64,000 bases of DNA, taken from assembly GCF_047238305.1 (NCBI RefSeq), contig NZ_JBDFMO010000001.1:3534001-3598000 (forward strand), in the 5' to 3' direction. Within the stretch, counting starts at the first letter, position 1; each line of letters starts with the position of its first letter. Below the pieces are notes generated by a model. The model ran no database searches. It saw nothing but the letters and a program-made list of their open reading frames with translations, and had not been told where the DNA came from. Source of the stretch: Ferdinandcohnia sp047238305 (lineage in GTDB: Bacteria > Bacillota > Bacilli > Bacillales > Bacillaceae_L). Position numbers and translations under genes: made by a program. Below are positions 34,637 to 42,926 of this stretch, one piece after another.

Positions 34637-36159
34637 ACACTTCTCTCCTTACCTACACCAGCCATCATAAGGCCAACCTCATTTTCATTTGTTTCAGAGG
34701 CATTGACAACCCCAATGAGCTCCCCATTATTTATGATGGCAATGCGATCAGATAACTGCAATACTTCATCTAGTTCCAGTGAAATTAAAAGTACTGCTTT
34801 ACCTTTATCACGGTGCTCAATCAACCGTTTATGGATATATTCAATTGACCCTACATCAAGGCCGCGGGTTGGTTGGACTGCAACAAGCAAGTCAGGATCT
34901 AATTCAAGTTCACGTCCAATAATTGCTTTTTGTTGGTTACCGCCAGATAAGGTTCTTGCTATAGAAACTTCGCCTTCACCTGAACGCACATCAAAATTTT
35001 CTAAGATTTTCTTTGCATATTCTTTCATTGCAGAAAATTTTAATAGACCATGCTTTGAAAATGGTGGTTTATTATAAACCTCTAAGACCATATTGGATTG
35101 GAGCGTGTAATCTAAAACAAGGCCACGTTTTTGTCGATCTTCAGGAATATGGGCAATCCCTTTATCAATCCTTTTACGAACCGATAGAGACGTAATATCT
35201 TCTCCATTTAATAAAACTCTACCTGATTCAGCCTTACGAAGACCTGTTATCGCTTCAACTAGCTCCGATTGACCATTTCCCTCTACACCAGCGATTCCGA
35301 CAATTTCTCCTTTTTGTACGGATAGAGAAAAGTTCTTTAATCCTAAAACTTTTCGATTATTTTTTACAGAAAGAGAATCTATTTCTAAAACCACTTCACC
35401 TGGTTTACTTTCTTCTTTATCTACATTAAAGGAAACATGACGACCTACCATCATTTCTGCTAAGCTTGCTTCACTTGTTTCGGCCACATTCACTGTTCCA
35501 ATGTATTTTCCACGACGAATAACTGTACAGCGGTCTGCGACAGCTTTTATTTCCTTCAATTTATGTGTAATGATGATGATAGATTTTCCTTCTTTAATCA
35601 AATTACGCATAATTTTCATTAATTCATCTATTTCGTTTGGTGTTAATACAGCTGTAGGCTCATCAAATATGAGCACATCTGCTTCACGGAAAAGCATTTT
35701 CATAATCTCAACCCGCTGCTGCATCCCAACAGAAATGTCTTCTATTTTAGCATGAGGGTCTACATTTAGTCCGTAATATTTAGATAGTTCTTCAATCCGT
35801 TTTGCGGCACTATTAATATCAAGAACGACGCCATTCTTAATTGGTTCGCTTCCTAAAATGATATTTTCAGTAACCGTAAAATTATCTACTAGTTTAAAGT
35901 GTTGATGCACCATTCCAATACCGAGACGGTTTGCCACATTAGGGTTATTAATATGCACTTGTTCCCCATTTACTTTAATAATTCCTTGCTCAGGCTGATA
36001 CATACCAAATAAAACACCCATAAGCGTGGACTTTCCTGCCCCATTTTCACCAAGCAGAGCGTGTATCTCTCCCTTTTTTAAAGTGAGAGTGATATTATCA
36101 TTTGCTACAATACCGGGAAATTCCTTCCTAATATTCAGCATTTCTACAACATATTCCAT
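34633..36159 (-). CDS. nupO: Nucleoside ABC transporter, double ATPase subunit (NupO/YufO-like)
   Basis: This 508-residue sugar-transporter-type (RbsA-like) ATPase has two nucleotide-binding domains. The first has Walker A GENGAGKST and signature SVGMQQRVEI. The second has a degenerate P-loop (GVEGNGQSE, lacking the Lys) but an intact LSGGNQQKA signature, the usual asymmetry of this subfamily. I start at the ATG 36157-36159 (MEYVVEMLN), eight bases after AAAGGTGA; the upstream in-frame GTG is part of that site. Confidence 0.93.
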   Translation of the reverse strand: MEYVVEMLNIRKEFPGIVANDNITLTLKKGEIHALLGENGAGKSTLMGVLFGMYQPEQGIIKVNGEQVHINNPNVANRLGIGMVHQHFKLVDNFTVTENIILGSEPIKNGVVLDINSAAKRIEELSKYYGLNVDPHAKIEDISVGMQQRVEIMKMLFREADVLIFDEPTAVLTPNEIDELMKIMRNLIKEGKSIIIITHKLKEIKAVADRCTVIRRGKYIGTVNVAETSEASLAEMMVGRHVSFNVDKEESKPGEVVLEIDSLSVKNNRKVLGLKNFSLSVQKGEIVGIAGVEGNGQSELVEAITGLRKAESGRVLLNGEDITSLSVRKRIDKGIAHIPEDRQKRGLVLDYTLQSNMVLEVYNKPPFSKHGLLKFSAMKEYAKKILENFDVRSGEGEVSIARTLSGGNQQKAIIGRELELDPDLLVAVQPTRGLDVGSIEYIHKRLIEHRDKGKAVLLISLELDEVLQLSDRIAIINNGELIGVVNASETNENEVGLMMAGVGKERSV

Positions 36160-36265
36160 AGTAGCACTCACCTTTTTTCTAGACTCATATCCTTTTTATT
36201 AGGAGTCCCCTTTCCACATCTGAAAAATGTAGAAAGATGTATTTCGTTCACCTTGTAGGTTATAT

Positions 36266-36294
36266 ACAAAAGAGACGGATAAAAACCGTCTCTT
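36266..36294 (-). terminator. Hairpin/terminator between nupN and nupO
   Basis: On the minus strand GAGACGG/CCGTCTC is followed by TTTTG. The T run is short, so partial termination is likely; this would give more binding protein than membrane components. Confidence 0.65.
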
Positions 36295-36306
36295 CTTAAA
36301 CTAAAC

Positions 36307-37410
36307 TTACTTGATTAAATCGCCTTGTTCACCTGAGACTTTAATATCACCTGATTTAATCTTTTCAAAAATATCTTTAACTTGCTTAACTGTTTCCTCA
36401 CTTAAGTTTGGATTTTCATCTGGAATACCTACACCATCATTTTTTGCATCGTAGGTTAACGTTTCTCCACCAGGGAATTCTCCATTTAACTCTTTTTCAA
36501 TTAGTTCTTGAGTTGCGTGAGCAAGCTTCTTCATGGCAGAAGTTAAAGTAATTGATTTTTCACCTTCATAGATTCCTTCAGAATATTGGTCTACGTCAAC
36601 ACCAACCATCCATACTTCTTCTCCTGCTTTTGCACGGTTCTTAGCTTCAGTAAAGGCACCAACACCAACACCACCAGCAGCAGCAAAGATTACGTTTACA
36701 CCACGATCAAACATTTGTGCAGCAATTTGCTGACCAGCCGCTGAGTTATCAAATGAACCTTGATATACTACGTTGTCTGATTTGATTGTGAAATTTGTTC
36801 CTAAGTTTTCATTTGCATAAGCTAAACCTTGTTGGAATCCCCAGTTAAACTTTTGCACAGCTGGAATTTCCATACCACCGATAAATCCTGCTTCTCCTTC
36901 TTTTAACTCAAGAGCAGTAGCTACACCAGCTAAGAAACCGGATTCATGTTCAGCAAAAAATACAGCCACAGTGTTGTCAGCGACAGCAGGATTAAAGTCA
37001 CCACTATGTGGGTTACCATCTAGAATTACAAATTTAGCATCTTCATATTTTGATTGCGCTTGGAATATAGCGGTTTCAAATTTGAACCCAGGTGCTACAA
37101 TAAATTTATAACCTGCATCGTAAAGATTACCCATTTCCTTTAAGTATTCTGCTTCAGTAGTACCAGCTGGCTTAAGATATTTTGTTTGAATGCCAAGCTC
37201 ATCTTCCGCAGCCAAGATTCCTTCCCATGTACCTTGGTTAAAGGATTTATCATCAATTGTACCAGCATCCGTAACCATACCTACTTTTAGGTCAGCACCT
37301 TTGCCATTTCCTTTACTTGTACCTTCTTCATCTGCGCTTCCACATGCACCTAGTAATGTTCCAGCTGCAAGAAGAAATGCAAGACCTAGACCTGCTTTCT
37401 TTTTAAACAT
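36307..37410 (-). CDS. nupN: Nucleoside-binding lipoprotein (BMP family, NupN/YufN-like)
   Basis: This 367-residue lipoprotein has the signal peptide MFKKKAGLGLAFLLAAGTLL, then a lipobox ending GAC with Cys about 23 as the lipidated residue. The Bmp/Med domain follows: KVGMVTDAGTIDDKSFNQG, and GGMEIPAVQKFNWGFQQGL. It captures nucleosides outside the membrane for NupOPQ. The ATG follows AGGGGGTTAA. It is preceded by an orphan Shine-Dalgarno 75 nt upstream. Confidence 0.94.
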   Translation of the reverse strand: MFKKKAGLGLAFLLAAGTLLGACGSADEEGTSKGNGKGADLKVGMVTDAGTIDDKSFNQGTWEGILAAEDELGIQTKYLKPAGTTEAEYLKEMGNLYDAGYKFIVAPGFKFETAIFQAQSKYEDAKFVILDGNPHSGDFNPAVADNTVAVFFAEHESGFLAGVATALELKEGEAGFIGGMEIPAVQKFNWGFQQGLAYANENLGTNFTIKSDNVVYQGSFDNSAAGQQIAAQMFDRGVNVIFAAAGGVGVGAFTEAKNRAKAGEEVWMVGVDVDQYSEGIYEGEKSITLTSAMKKLAHATQELIEKELNGEFPGGETLTYDAKNDGVGIPDENPNLSEETVKQVKDIFEKIKSGDIKVSGEQGDLIK

Positions 37411-37485
37411 GATTTAACCCCCTAAAAAAATTTTAATTAAAACAAATTCTTACTTTAGTATATTTGTTAGTAACGGACTACTTAT

Positions 37486-37495
37486 TCACCTCCTT
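37486..37495 (-). promoter_or_regulatory. Orphan Shine-Dalgarno (STAB-SD-like) in the nupN leader
   Basis: On the minus strand AAGGAGGTGA is a full complement to the 16S rRNA 3' end. No ATG, GTG or TTG lies at translating distance downstream; the in-register GTG reads only three codons to a TAG. It lies about 75 nt before nupN and 23 nt past the ymfC stop. This resembles the 5' mRNA-stabilising SD of cry3A-type transcripts. Confidence 0.5.
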
Positions 37496-37517
37496 AAAAA
37501 GTGCATTTCTATCACCT

Positions 37518-38243
37518 TTATAATACACGCTTTCTAACAACATGGAAGGAAAATTTGTCAGCTCTAAAATAATTTTGTGAAAATAATACAGGTTTATCAT
37601 TTTCGTCGTAATGCATTTGTTTTAATAACAAAAGGGCAGTTTCCGGATCACAATTTAAAATAGGAGAAATGGTCTCATGGTACCCAATCGGTTCAATATG
37701 AGTCACAGCATATGTGATTTTTCTTCCTGCTTTTTTCTCTAATAAATCAAAGATAGATTCTTCATGTGAATAGCTAGACGGTAAATTTCTACTAAGTATT
37801 TTATCAATACAATACACAACAGGCTCATTGTTTGCTGTACGTACCCGTTCAATCACAGTTATTTCTTCATTTTCCAAACAACTAAATCCCTTAATATCAC
37901 CATCAGTCGGTCCTTTGACCGTTTTAGACAAAAAGATAGTACCAGGTGACATTCCGGCTTGAATAATCATATCTGTAATACTACTAATTTGCTCAATTCC
38001 AGAATTAAAAAGAGGCTTTGCATTAACAAAAGTTCCAACGCCATGCCTTCTAATAATGACATTCTCTTCTTCAAGAATTCGTAATGCTTCTCTTAAAGTT
38101 GCTCTGCTAACACCTAATTGTTTTGCTAGGAGAAACTCTGATGGTAGCTTTTCCTTTTCTTTGTAGACTCCGTTATCGATATCAAGTCTAATCTGATCTA
38201 TCACTTGCAAATACAACGGTCGATTATCTAACTTGATAGTCAT
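37518..38243 (-). CDS. ymfC: GntR/HutC-family transcriptional regulator YmfC
   Basis: This 241-residue regulator has an N-terminal winged helix (YLQVIDQIRLDIDNGVYKEK; LPSEFLLAKQLGVSRATLRE). Its UTRA-type effector domain includes ERVRTANNEPVVYCIDKI and the C-terminal FSQNYFRADKF. The start is ATG 38241-38243 (MTIKLDNRP) after TGGAGGA; ten extra in-frame codons upstream lack a site. It directly precedes the nup transporter, which it may control. A perfect palindrome 28 bp upstream of the start is a candidate autoregulatory operator. Confidence 0.92.
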   Translation of the reverse strand: MTIKLDNRPLYLQVIDQIRLDIDNGVYKEKEKLPSEFLLAKQLGVSRATLREALRILEEENVIIRRHGVGTFVNAKPLFNSGIEQISSITDMIIQAGMSPGTIFLSKTVKGPTDGDIKGFSCLENEEITVIERVRTANNEPVVYCIDKILSRNLPSSYSHEESIFDLLEKKAGRKITYAVTHIEPIGYHETISPILNCDPETALLLLKQMHYDENDKPVLFSQNYFRADKFSFHVVRKRVL

Positions 38244-38270
38244 CTGCAGTTCCTCCATTTTATGTAAAGT

Positions 38271-38286
38271 CATCAGACCTCTGATG
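38271..38286. promoter_or_regulatory. Perfect palindrome, candidate YmfC operator
   Basis: CATCAGACCTCTGATG is a 7-2-7 perfect inverted repeat between the ymfC start codon and its upstream region. On the minus strand GGTCT occurs twice in direct orientation here, reminiscent of GGTCT/AGACC-type GntR sites. Confidence 0.5.
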
Positions 38287-38357
38287 TTAGACCGATATTA
38301 ATCCGAGATAACTATATCATTTTTTTTGAAAGAAATAAATAACAATTGCCAAATTTG

Positions 38358-38392
38358 TCGAAAAAAAAGAAGAGCAATTGCCCTTCTTTTTT
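38358..38392 (-). terminator. Intrinsic terminator after spoIIIE
   Basis: On the minus strand AGAAGGGC/GCTCTTCT with an AATT loop, flanked by A/T runs, is followed by eight T. Confidence 0.88.
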
Positions 38393-38412
38393 GGAAGTTC
38401 AATTAAATAGAG

Positions 38413-40743
38413 TTAACTTCCAACATCTTCATTTTTTGCTGTAACAAGGACCGTTCTTGGTTTGCTACCTTCATATGGACCAACAACACCCCTAAGTTCC
38501 ATTGCATCGATCAGTCTAGCGGCTCTCGTATATCCAATTCGAAACCTTCTTTGAAGCATCGATACTGACGCTGTTTGCATTTCAATAACAAGTTGAACAG
38601 CATCGTCATATAATTCATCATCAACTTCCTCAGTCGTTTCAACTGTGTCTGTAGGAATCATCTCTTCTTGATACTGAGCCTTTTGTTGAGAAATAACAAA
38701 ATTTACGACCTCTTCTACCTCATCATCTGATAAGAACGCACCTTGTACACGCACAGGCTTTGAGGCTCCTACAGGTAGAAATAGCATATCTCCTCGTCCT
38801 AATAGTTTTTCCGCTCCACCCATATCTAGAATTGTTCTAGAGTCGGTTGAGGAAGAAACACTAAATGCAATTCGTGAGGGAATATTAGCTTTAATAACCC
38901 CTGTGATTACGTCAACTGAAGGTCGCTGTGTTGCGATAATTAAATGAATTCCAGCAGCACGAGCCATTTGTGCTAATCGTGTGATAGAATCCTCAACATC
39001 TGATGAAGCTACCATCATTAAATCTGCTAACTCATCTACAATCACGATAATGTAAGGAAGAGTTGGTTGTTTCGCTTCCTCTTCCATATTGTGACGACGG
39101 ACATATTCATTGTAGCCCTCAATATTTCTCGTATGGGTATGCGCAAATAACTCATATCTACGTTCCATTTCATTTACAACTTTTTTAAGTGCTTGTGAAG
39201 CCTTTTTGGGATCTGTCACAACTGGTGCTAGTAAATGAGGGATTCCGTTGTACACATTTAATTCAACCATTTTCGGATCAATCATCATCATTTTCACTTC
39301 ATGTGGTTTAGCCCTCATTAGTACACTTGTTATAATGCCATTAATACATACACTCTTACCACTACCCGTAGCACCTGCAACTAGTAAGTGAGGCATTTTA
39401 TTAAGTTCAGCAAATTTAGCCTCACCTGAGATATCACGTCCTAGCCCAATCAACAACTTAGAATCTGAGCGCTGAGGTTCAATATCCTCTAACACCTCAC
39501 GAAGTGATACTACTGCTATTTCGGAATTAGGTACCTCAATTCCTACAGCCGATTTACCAGGGATTGGTGCCTCAATCCGAATGTCTTTTGCAGCTAATGC
39601 TAGTGCTAGGTCATCACTTAAATTAACAATTTTACTTACTTTTACCCCAACATCAGGGTATACCTCATATTTTGTTACGGCGGGGCCGAGGTGAACCTTT
39701 GTCACCTTTGCTTTTACACCAAAGCTATGAAATGTTTTTTCTAGTTTTCTAGCATTTTCATATATATTTTCATGCTCCGCACTTTGACTGGTTTGTTTTG
39801 GTGGATGAAGAAGTTCAATAGGTGGTAATTCATAATCTACATTCTCCAGTTCACCTTCAGTAAAGGTAATTGGCATTTTCTCATCATGGTCATCTTCGCT
39901 TGCATGATGTTTTTGCTCATGTTTATCGTGTTGAATCTCTTGGTCTTTTGTATATGCCTTATCTGCAAAGTTCGAGATAATCGGCTCAATTGGGATTTCG
40001 ACCGGTTCATCTTCAACCTGCTCTTCCTGTGAAGCATGAACATCTCGTTTTTGAGTCTCTTTTTTCTTTTTTCGTTTTTCTTTTTTAGGCTGATTTTTTC
40101 GTTGCTGTGACCAATTTTTGATATCGTCCACAAATGCAATCCATTGATTCTTAAAAAATGTAAAAACAGGACCAAACATTTTCGCAATGGTATCGTGGAG
40201 CGATTTACCGGTAACAAGCACACCACCAATCACAATCAAAAAGACGGAAATTATCTTCGTACCCGCTTCATCAAATAGAAAATACGAGGCAGCAAAGAGG
40301 ATTGAACCAATCATGCCTCCCCCTAAATCTGTTGTGCTCGTATTTCCATTAACAACCGCCCAAAACATACTCCATGTATTTTTGATAACACTAGGATCCG
40401 TGAATTTACCTTCATTTGTTTGCAAATTAAATAATGGAATATGACTTAAAAGGAGCAATGCACTAATGATTAAGTAGACTCCAATCAATTGCCGAGTTAT
40501 CATTTGCGGCCATGTTCGGTTCCAAATGATATAAATTGAAACGAGTAAAAGCCCGATTAATCCAAGAATATCCCAGTTACCAAGGAAAAATCGAAATAAA
40601 TAGACTAATCCTGTCCCCACTGTTCCAAGTCTAGCTAAACCAATACATGCTAGAGCTAGCAATAATAAGCCTAGCAATTCATATTTTAGTGTTTTTTTCC
40701 ACTCATCTTTTCGCTTCGACTGTCTTCGTTTTCGTTTTGCCAT
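38413..40743 (-). CDS. spoIIIE: DNA translocase SpoIIIE/FtsK
   Basis: This 776-residue membrane-anchored DNA pump moves the chromosome into the forespore. Four or so N-terminal membrane helices (about 25-185) precede a charged Lys/Glu/His-rich linker (about 215-320). The FtsK motor has LVAGATGSGKSVCI (Walker A near 460) and IIVIVDELADLMMV (Walker B). A C-terminal gamma winged helix (VSMLQRRFRIGYTRAARLID) recognises polarity sequences. It starts after a hairpin terminator of the ylzJ unit and ends at its own. Confidence 0.96.
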   Translation of the reverse strand: MAKRKRRQSKRKDEWKKTLKYELLGLLLLALACIGLARLGTVGTGLVYLFRFFLGNWDILGLIGLLLVSIYIIWNRTWPQMITRQLIGVYLIISALLLLSHIPLFNLQTNEGKFTDPSVIKNTWSMFWAVVNGNTSTTDLGGGMIGSILFAASYFLFDEAGTKIISVFLIVIGGVLVTGKSLHDTIAKMFGPVFTFFKNQWIAFVDDIKNWSQQRKNQPKKEKRKKKKETQKRDVHASQEEQVEDEPVEIPIEPIISNFADKAYTKDQEIQHDKHEQKHHASEDDHDEKMPITFTEGELENVDYELPPIELLHPPKQTSQSAEHENIYENARKLEKTFHSFGVKAKVTKVHLGPAVTKYEVYPDVGVKVSKIVNLSDDLALALAAKDIRIEAPIPGKSAVGIEVPNSEIAVVSLREVLEDIEPQRSDSKLLIGLGRDISGEAKFAELNKMPHLLVAGATGSGKSVCINGIITSVLMRAKPHEVKMMMIDPKMVELNVYNGIPHLLAPVVTDPKKASQALKKVVNEMERRYELFAHTHTRNIEGYNEYVRRHNMEEEAKQPTLPYIIVIVDELADLMMVASSDVEDSITRLAQMARAAGIHLIIATQRPSVDVITGVIKANIPSRIAFSVSSSTDSRTILDMGGAEKLLGRGDMLFLPVGASKPVRVQGAFLSDDEVEEVVNFVISQQKAQYQEEMIPTDTVETTEEVDDELYDDAVQLVIEMQTASVSMLQRRFRIGYTRAARLIDAMELRGVVGPYEGSKPRTVLVTAKNEDVGS

Positions 40744-40769
40744 ACTACACCTACTCTACCTATCAATAA

Positions 40770-40796
40770 AGGAAAGCAGCCATTTCATGGCTGCCT
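40770..40796 (-). terminator. Hairpin/terminator after ylzJ
   Basis: On the minus strand GCAGCCAT/ATGGCTGC with a three-base loop is followed by TTTCCTTT. A moderate terminator between ylzJ and spoIIIE. Confidence 0.7.
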
Positions 40797-40843
40797 ATGT
40801 AATGAAAATCTACTTAAATTATAGCACATTATACCAAACTGGC

Positions 40844-41053
40844 TCAAAGTCTTATTTTCTGCCCGGGTGAATATCTTCCATCTAGATAGTGCTGAGGGTT
40901 TGTGCTCATCACTCTTTCAATCGTATATTCCCCATTTTGAGATTGGCTTACGGCCAAAGGAACCCCATTTAGATCTACATATTTTAATTGATTATCCTCC
41001 ATTTCGGTGTTAGGATAAATTAATTCCTGCGGCATCATTGTGTATAAAATCAT
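40844..41053 (-). CDS. ylzJ: YlzJ-like small protein
   Basis: This 69-residue conserved Bacillus protein (MILYTMMPQELIYP; GVPLAVSQSQNGEYTIERVM) has no known function. It overlaps the tepA stop codon by four bases (ATGA), so it is translationally coupled to tepA, the same arrangement as in B. subtilis. No membrane segment is present. Confidence 0.88.
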   Translation of the reverse strand: MILYTMMPQELIYPNTEMEDNQLKYVDLNGVPLAVSQSQNGEYTIERVMSTNPQHYLDGRYSPGQKIRL

Positions 41054-41805
41054 TGGATCATCTGCCCACTTTCGTCTGAAAGATTTTTCTCTTCAATTAA
41101 CTCGTTTAATTTCTTTAATGCCTGGCCTACCCCACCAATATCATCGATGAGACCATATTCAACAGCTTCGGACCCAATTACATTCGTCCCAATATCTCTT
41201 GTCAAATTGCCCTTTGAAAACATCAATTCCTTGAATTTCTCTTCTTTAATGTTTGAGTGACTTATTACAAAATTGACAACACGTTCTTGCATCTTATCAA
41301 GATATTCAAACGTCTGTGGCACTCCAATAACAAGACCTGTCAGTCTAACTGGATGGATCGTCATTGTGGCCGTTTCGGCAACAAAAGAATAATCACAGGC
41401 CACAGCAATTGGTACACCAATCGAATGCCCTCCTCCTAAAACAATCGAAACAGTCGGCTTAGAGAGTGATGCTAACATTTCAGAAATGGCAAGTCCTGCT
41501 TCTACATCTCCTCCAACCGTATTTAAAATAACAAGCAAACCTTCAATTTTCGGATTTTGTTCAATAGCAACAATTTGCGGGATAACGTGTTCATATTTTG
41601 TTGTTTTATTTTGCGGTGGCAATTGAATATGACCTTCAATTTGACCGACAATTGTGAGGCAATGGATCTTACTGTCATTTGACATTTGAGGAACGTTCGT
41701 TTGTCCTAATTGCTGTATTTTATCTACTAGTGATGAACCCTTCGATTCATTCTTATCGTGATCCCCTTGTGGTTGTTCTTCATTTATGTATTGATTATTA
41801 CTCAT
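41050..41805 (-). CDS. tepA: ClpP-like protease TepA (translocation-enhancing protein)
   Basis: This 251-residue protein has a ClpP/crotonase fold. The nucleophile region is VLGGGHSIGVPIA (Ser within GHSIG) and the histidine is in MTIHPVRLTG, so the catalytic pair appears retained. The first 50 residues are polar and unconserved. In B. subtilis TepA was linked to protein translocation and, in later work, to degradation of small spore proteins on germination. The ATG has AAAGGAGA. Downstream ylzJ is coupled. rnjB, expected between dapA and tepA, is absent. Confidence 0.92.
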   Translation of the reverse strand: MSNNQYINEEQPQGDHDKNESKGSSLVDKIQQLGQTNVPQMSNDSKIHCLTIVGQIEGHIQLPPQNKTTKYEHVIPQIVAIEQNPKIEGLLVILNTVGGDVEAGLAISEMLASLSKPTVSIVLGGGHSIGVPIAVACDYSFVAETATMTIHPVRLTGLVIGVPQTFEYLDKMQERVVNFVISHSNIKEEKFKELMFSKGNLTRDIGTNVIGSEAVEYGLIDDIGGVGQALKKLNELIEEKNLSDESGQMIQ

Positions 41806-41876
41806 TGTAATCTCCTTTCAACCCATTTACCATTTAGTATAAACACATGACATTATTTCATTCTGTAAATGGTTGA

Positions 41877-41913
41877 AAGAAAAAAAGCCAACCATAAATA
41901 AGATTGGCTTTTT
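41877..41913 (-). terminator. Intrinsic terminator after dapA
   Basis: On the minus strand AAAAAGCCAA/TTGGCTTTTT is followed by more T. It separates dapA from tepA. Confidence 0.9.
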
Positions 41914-41921
41914 ACTATCTA

Positions 41922-42794
41922 TTATGAATTTGAAAGTAAATTTGATAATTGAATTCGTTCTTGCTCACTTAATGGGACAAGTGGCAAGCGAACCGATCCA
42001 ACATCTAATCCCTTTATCTGAAGAGCTGTTTTTACAGGTACAGGATTTGGAGCTGTGAATAGTCCTTTCATGATTGGTAATAACTTCTGATGATAGTTAG
42101 CAGCTTCCGTAATATTACCGGCTAAAAATGCATTCACCATTAGCTGCATTTCATTGCCAATTACATGAGCAGCAACTGACACGACACCTTTAGCACCAAC
42201 TGAAAGTGCTGGTAAAGTAATACCATCATCTCCACTATATACTGCAAAATCATCCTCGGTTTTTGCTATAATTTCAGTCATAGCCTCTAAACTTCCGCTC
42301 GCTTCTTTTACAGCTACGATATTTGGAATCTTAGATAATGTAATAGTGGTTTCAACAGACATATTAATAACCGATCTACCAGGGATATTGTATAGCATAA
42401 CAGGTAAGTTAGTACTTTCAGCAATCGTTTTAAAGTGTTGATAAAGTCCTTCCTGATTAGGCTTGTTGTAATACGGTACAACTAGCATAATAGCATCAAC
42501 ACCAGCTTCTTGTGCTTTTTTAGTTAACTCCATTGATGCGTACGTATTATTACTGCCTGTTCCAGCGATGACCGGAACTCGACCGTCAACCACTTTTACA
42601 ACATGACGAAAAAGCGCCACTTTTTCCTCTGACGATAATGTGGGAGATTCACCTGTTGTCCCTGCTACAACAAGTGATTCTGTACCATTATTTATTAAAT
42701 AATTAATCAGCTGAGTTGTTTTTCCAAAATCGATATTACCTTTATTATCAAATGGTGTCACCATCGCCGTTGAGATTCTTCCAAAATCAATCAT
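41922..42794 (-). CDS. dapA: 4-hydroxy-tetrahydrodipicolinate synthase DapA
   Basis: This 290-residue class I aldolase condenses pyruvate with aspartate semialdehyde, the branch point to lysine, diaminopimelate and dipicolinate. GTTGESPTLS, YNIPGRSVINMS (catalytic Tyr) and VAVKEASG (Schiff-base Lys) are present. The start is ATG 42792-42794 (MIDFGRISTAMVTPF), seven bases after AGGTG; the family length fits this and not the 14-codon longer reading. It is last in the dpaA-dpaB-asd-dapG-dapA order. Confidence 0.96.
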   Translation of the reverse strand: MIDFGRISTAMVTPFDNKGNIDFGKTTQLINYLINNGTESLVVAGTTGESPTLSSEEKVALFRHVVKVVDGRVPVIAGTGSNNTYASMELTKKAQEAGVDAIMLVVPYYNKPNQEGLYQHFKTIAESTNLPVMLYNIPGRSVINMSVETTITLSKIPNIVAVKEASGSLEAMTEIIAKTEDDFAVYSGDDGITLPALSVGAKGVVSVAAHVIGNEMQLMVNAFLAGNITEAANYHQKLLPIMKGLFTAPNPVPVKTALQIKGLDVGSVRLPLVPLSEQERIQLSNLLSNS

Positions 42795-42886
42795 GCTTTT
42801 ACACCTACTCCCATCAATTATGCCCAGTGATTCCAAGACAGCTAGGCTTGATCAAAATTTTAAAAAATATTGTATTGAATAAGAAA

Positions 42887-42913
42887 GGGACACCTTACAA
42901 TTGTAAGGATCCC
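42887..42913 (-). terminator. Hairpin between dapG and dapA
   Basis: GGGA..CCTTAC/GTAAGG..TCCC around an AATT centre, followed on the minus strand by TTTCTTA. Weak T run, so probably partial termination or an RNA-processing site rather than a full stop. Confidence 0.5.
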
Positions 42914-42926
42914 TACTTCTTCCCAT

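Noticed and set aside
37521..37545. cre-like AGAAAGCGTGTATT near the ymfC end
   Set aside because: Three mismatches to the cre consensus, unlike the single mismatch upstream of korA.
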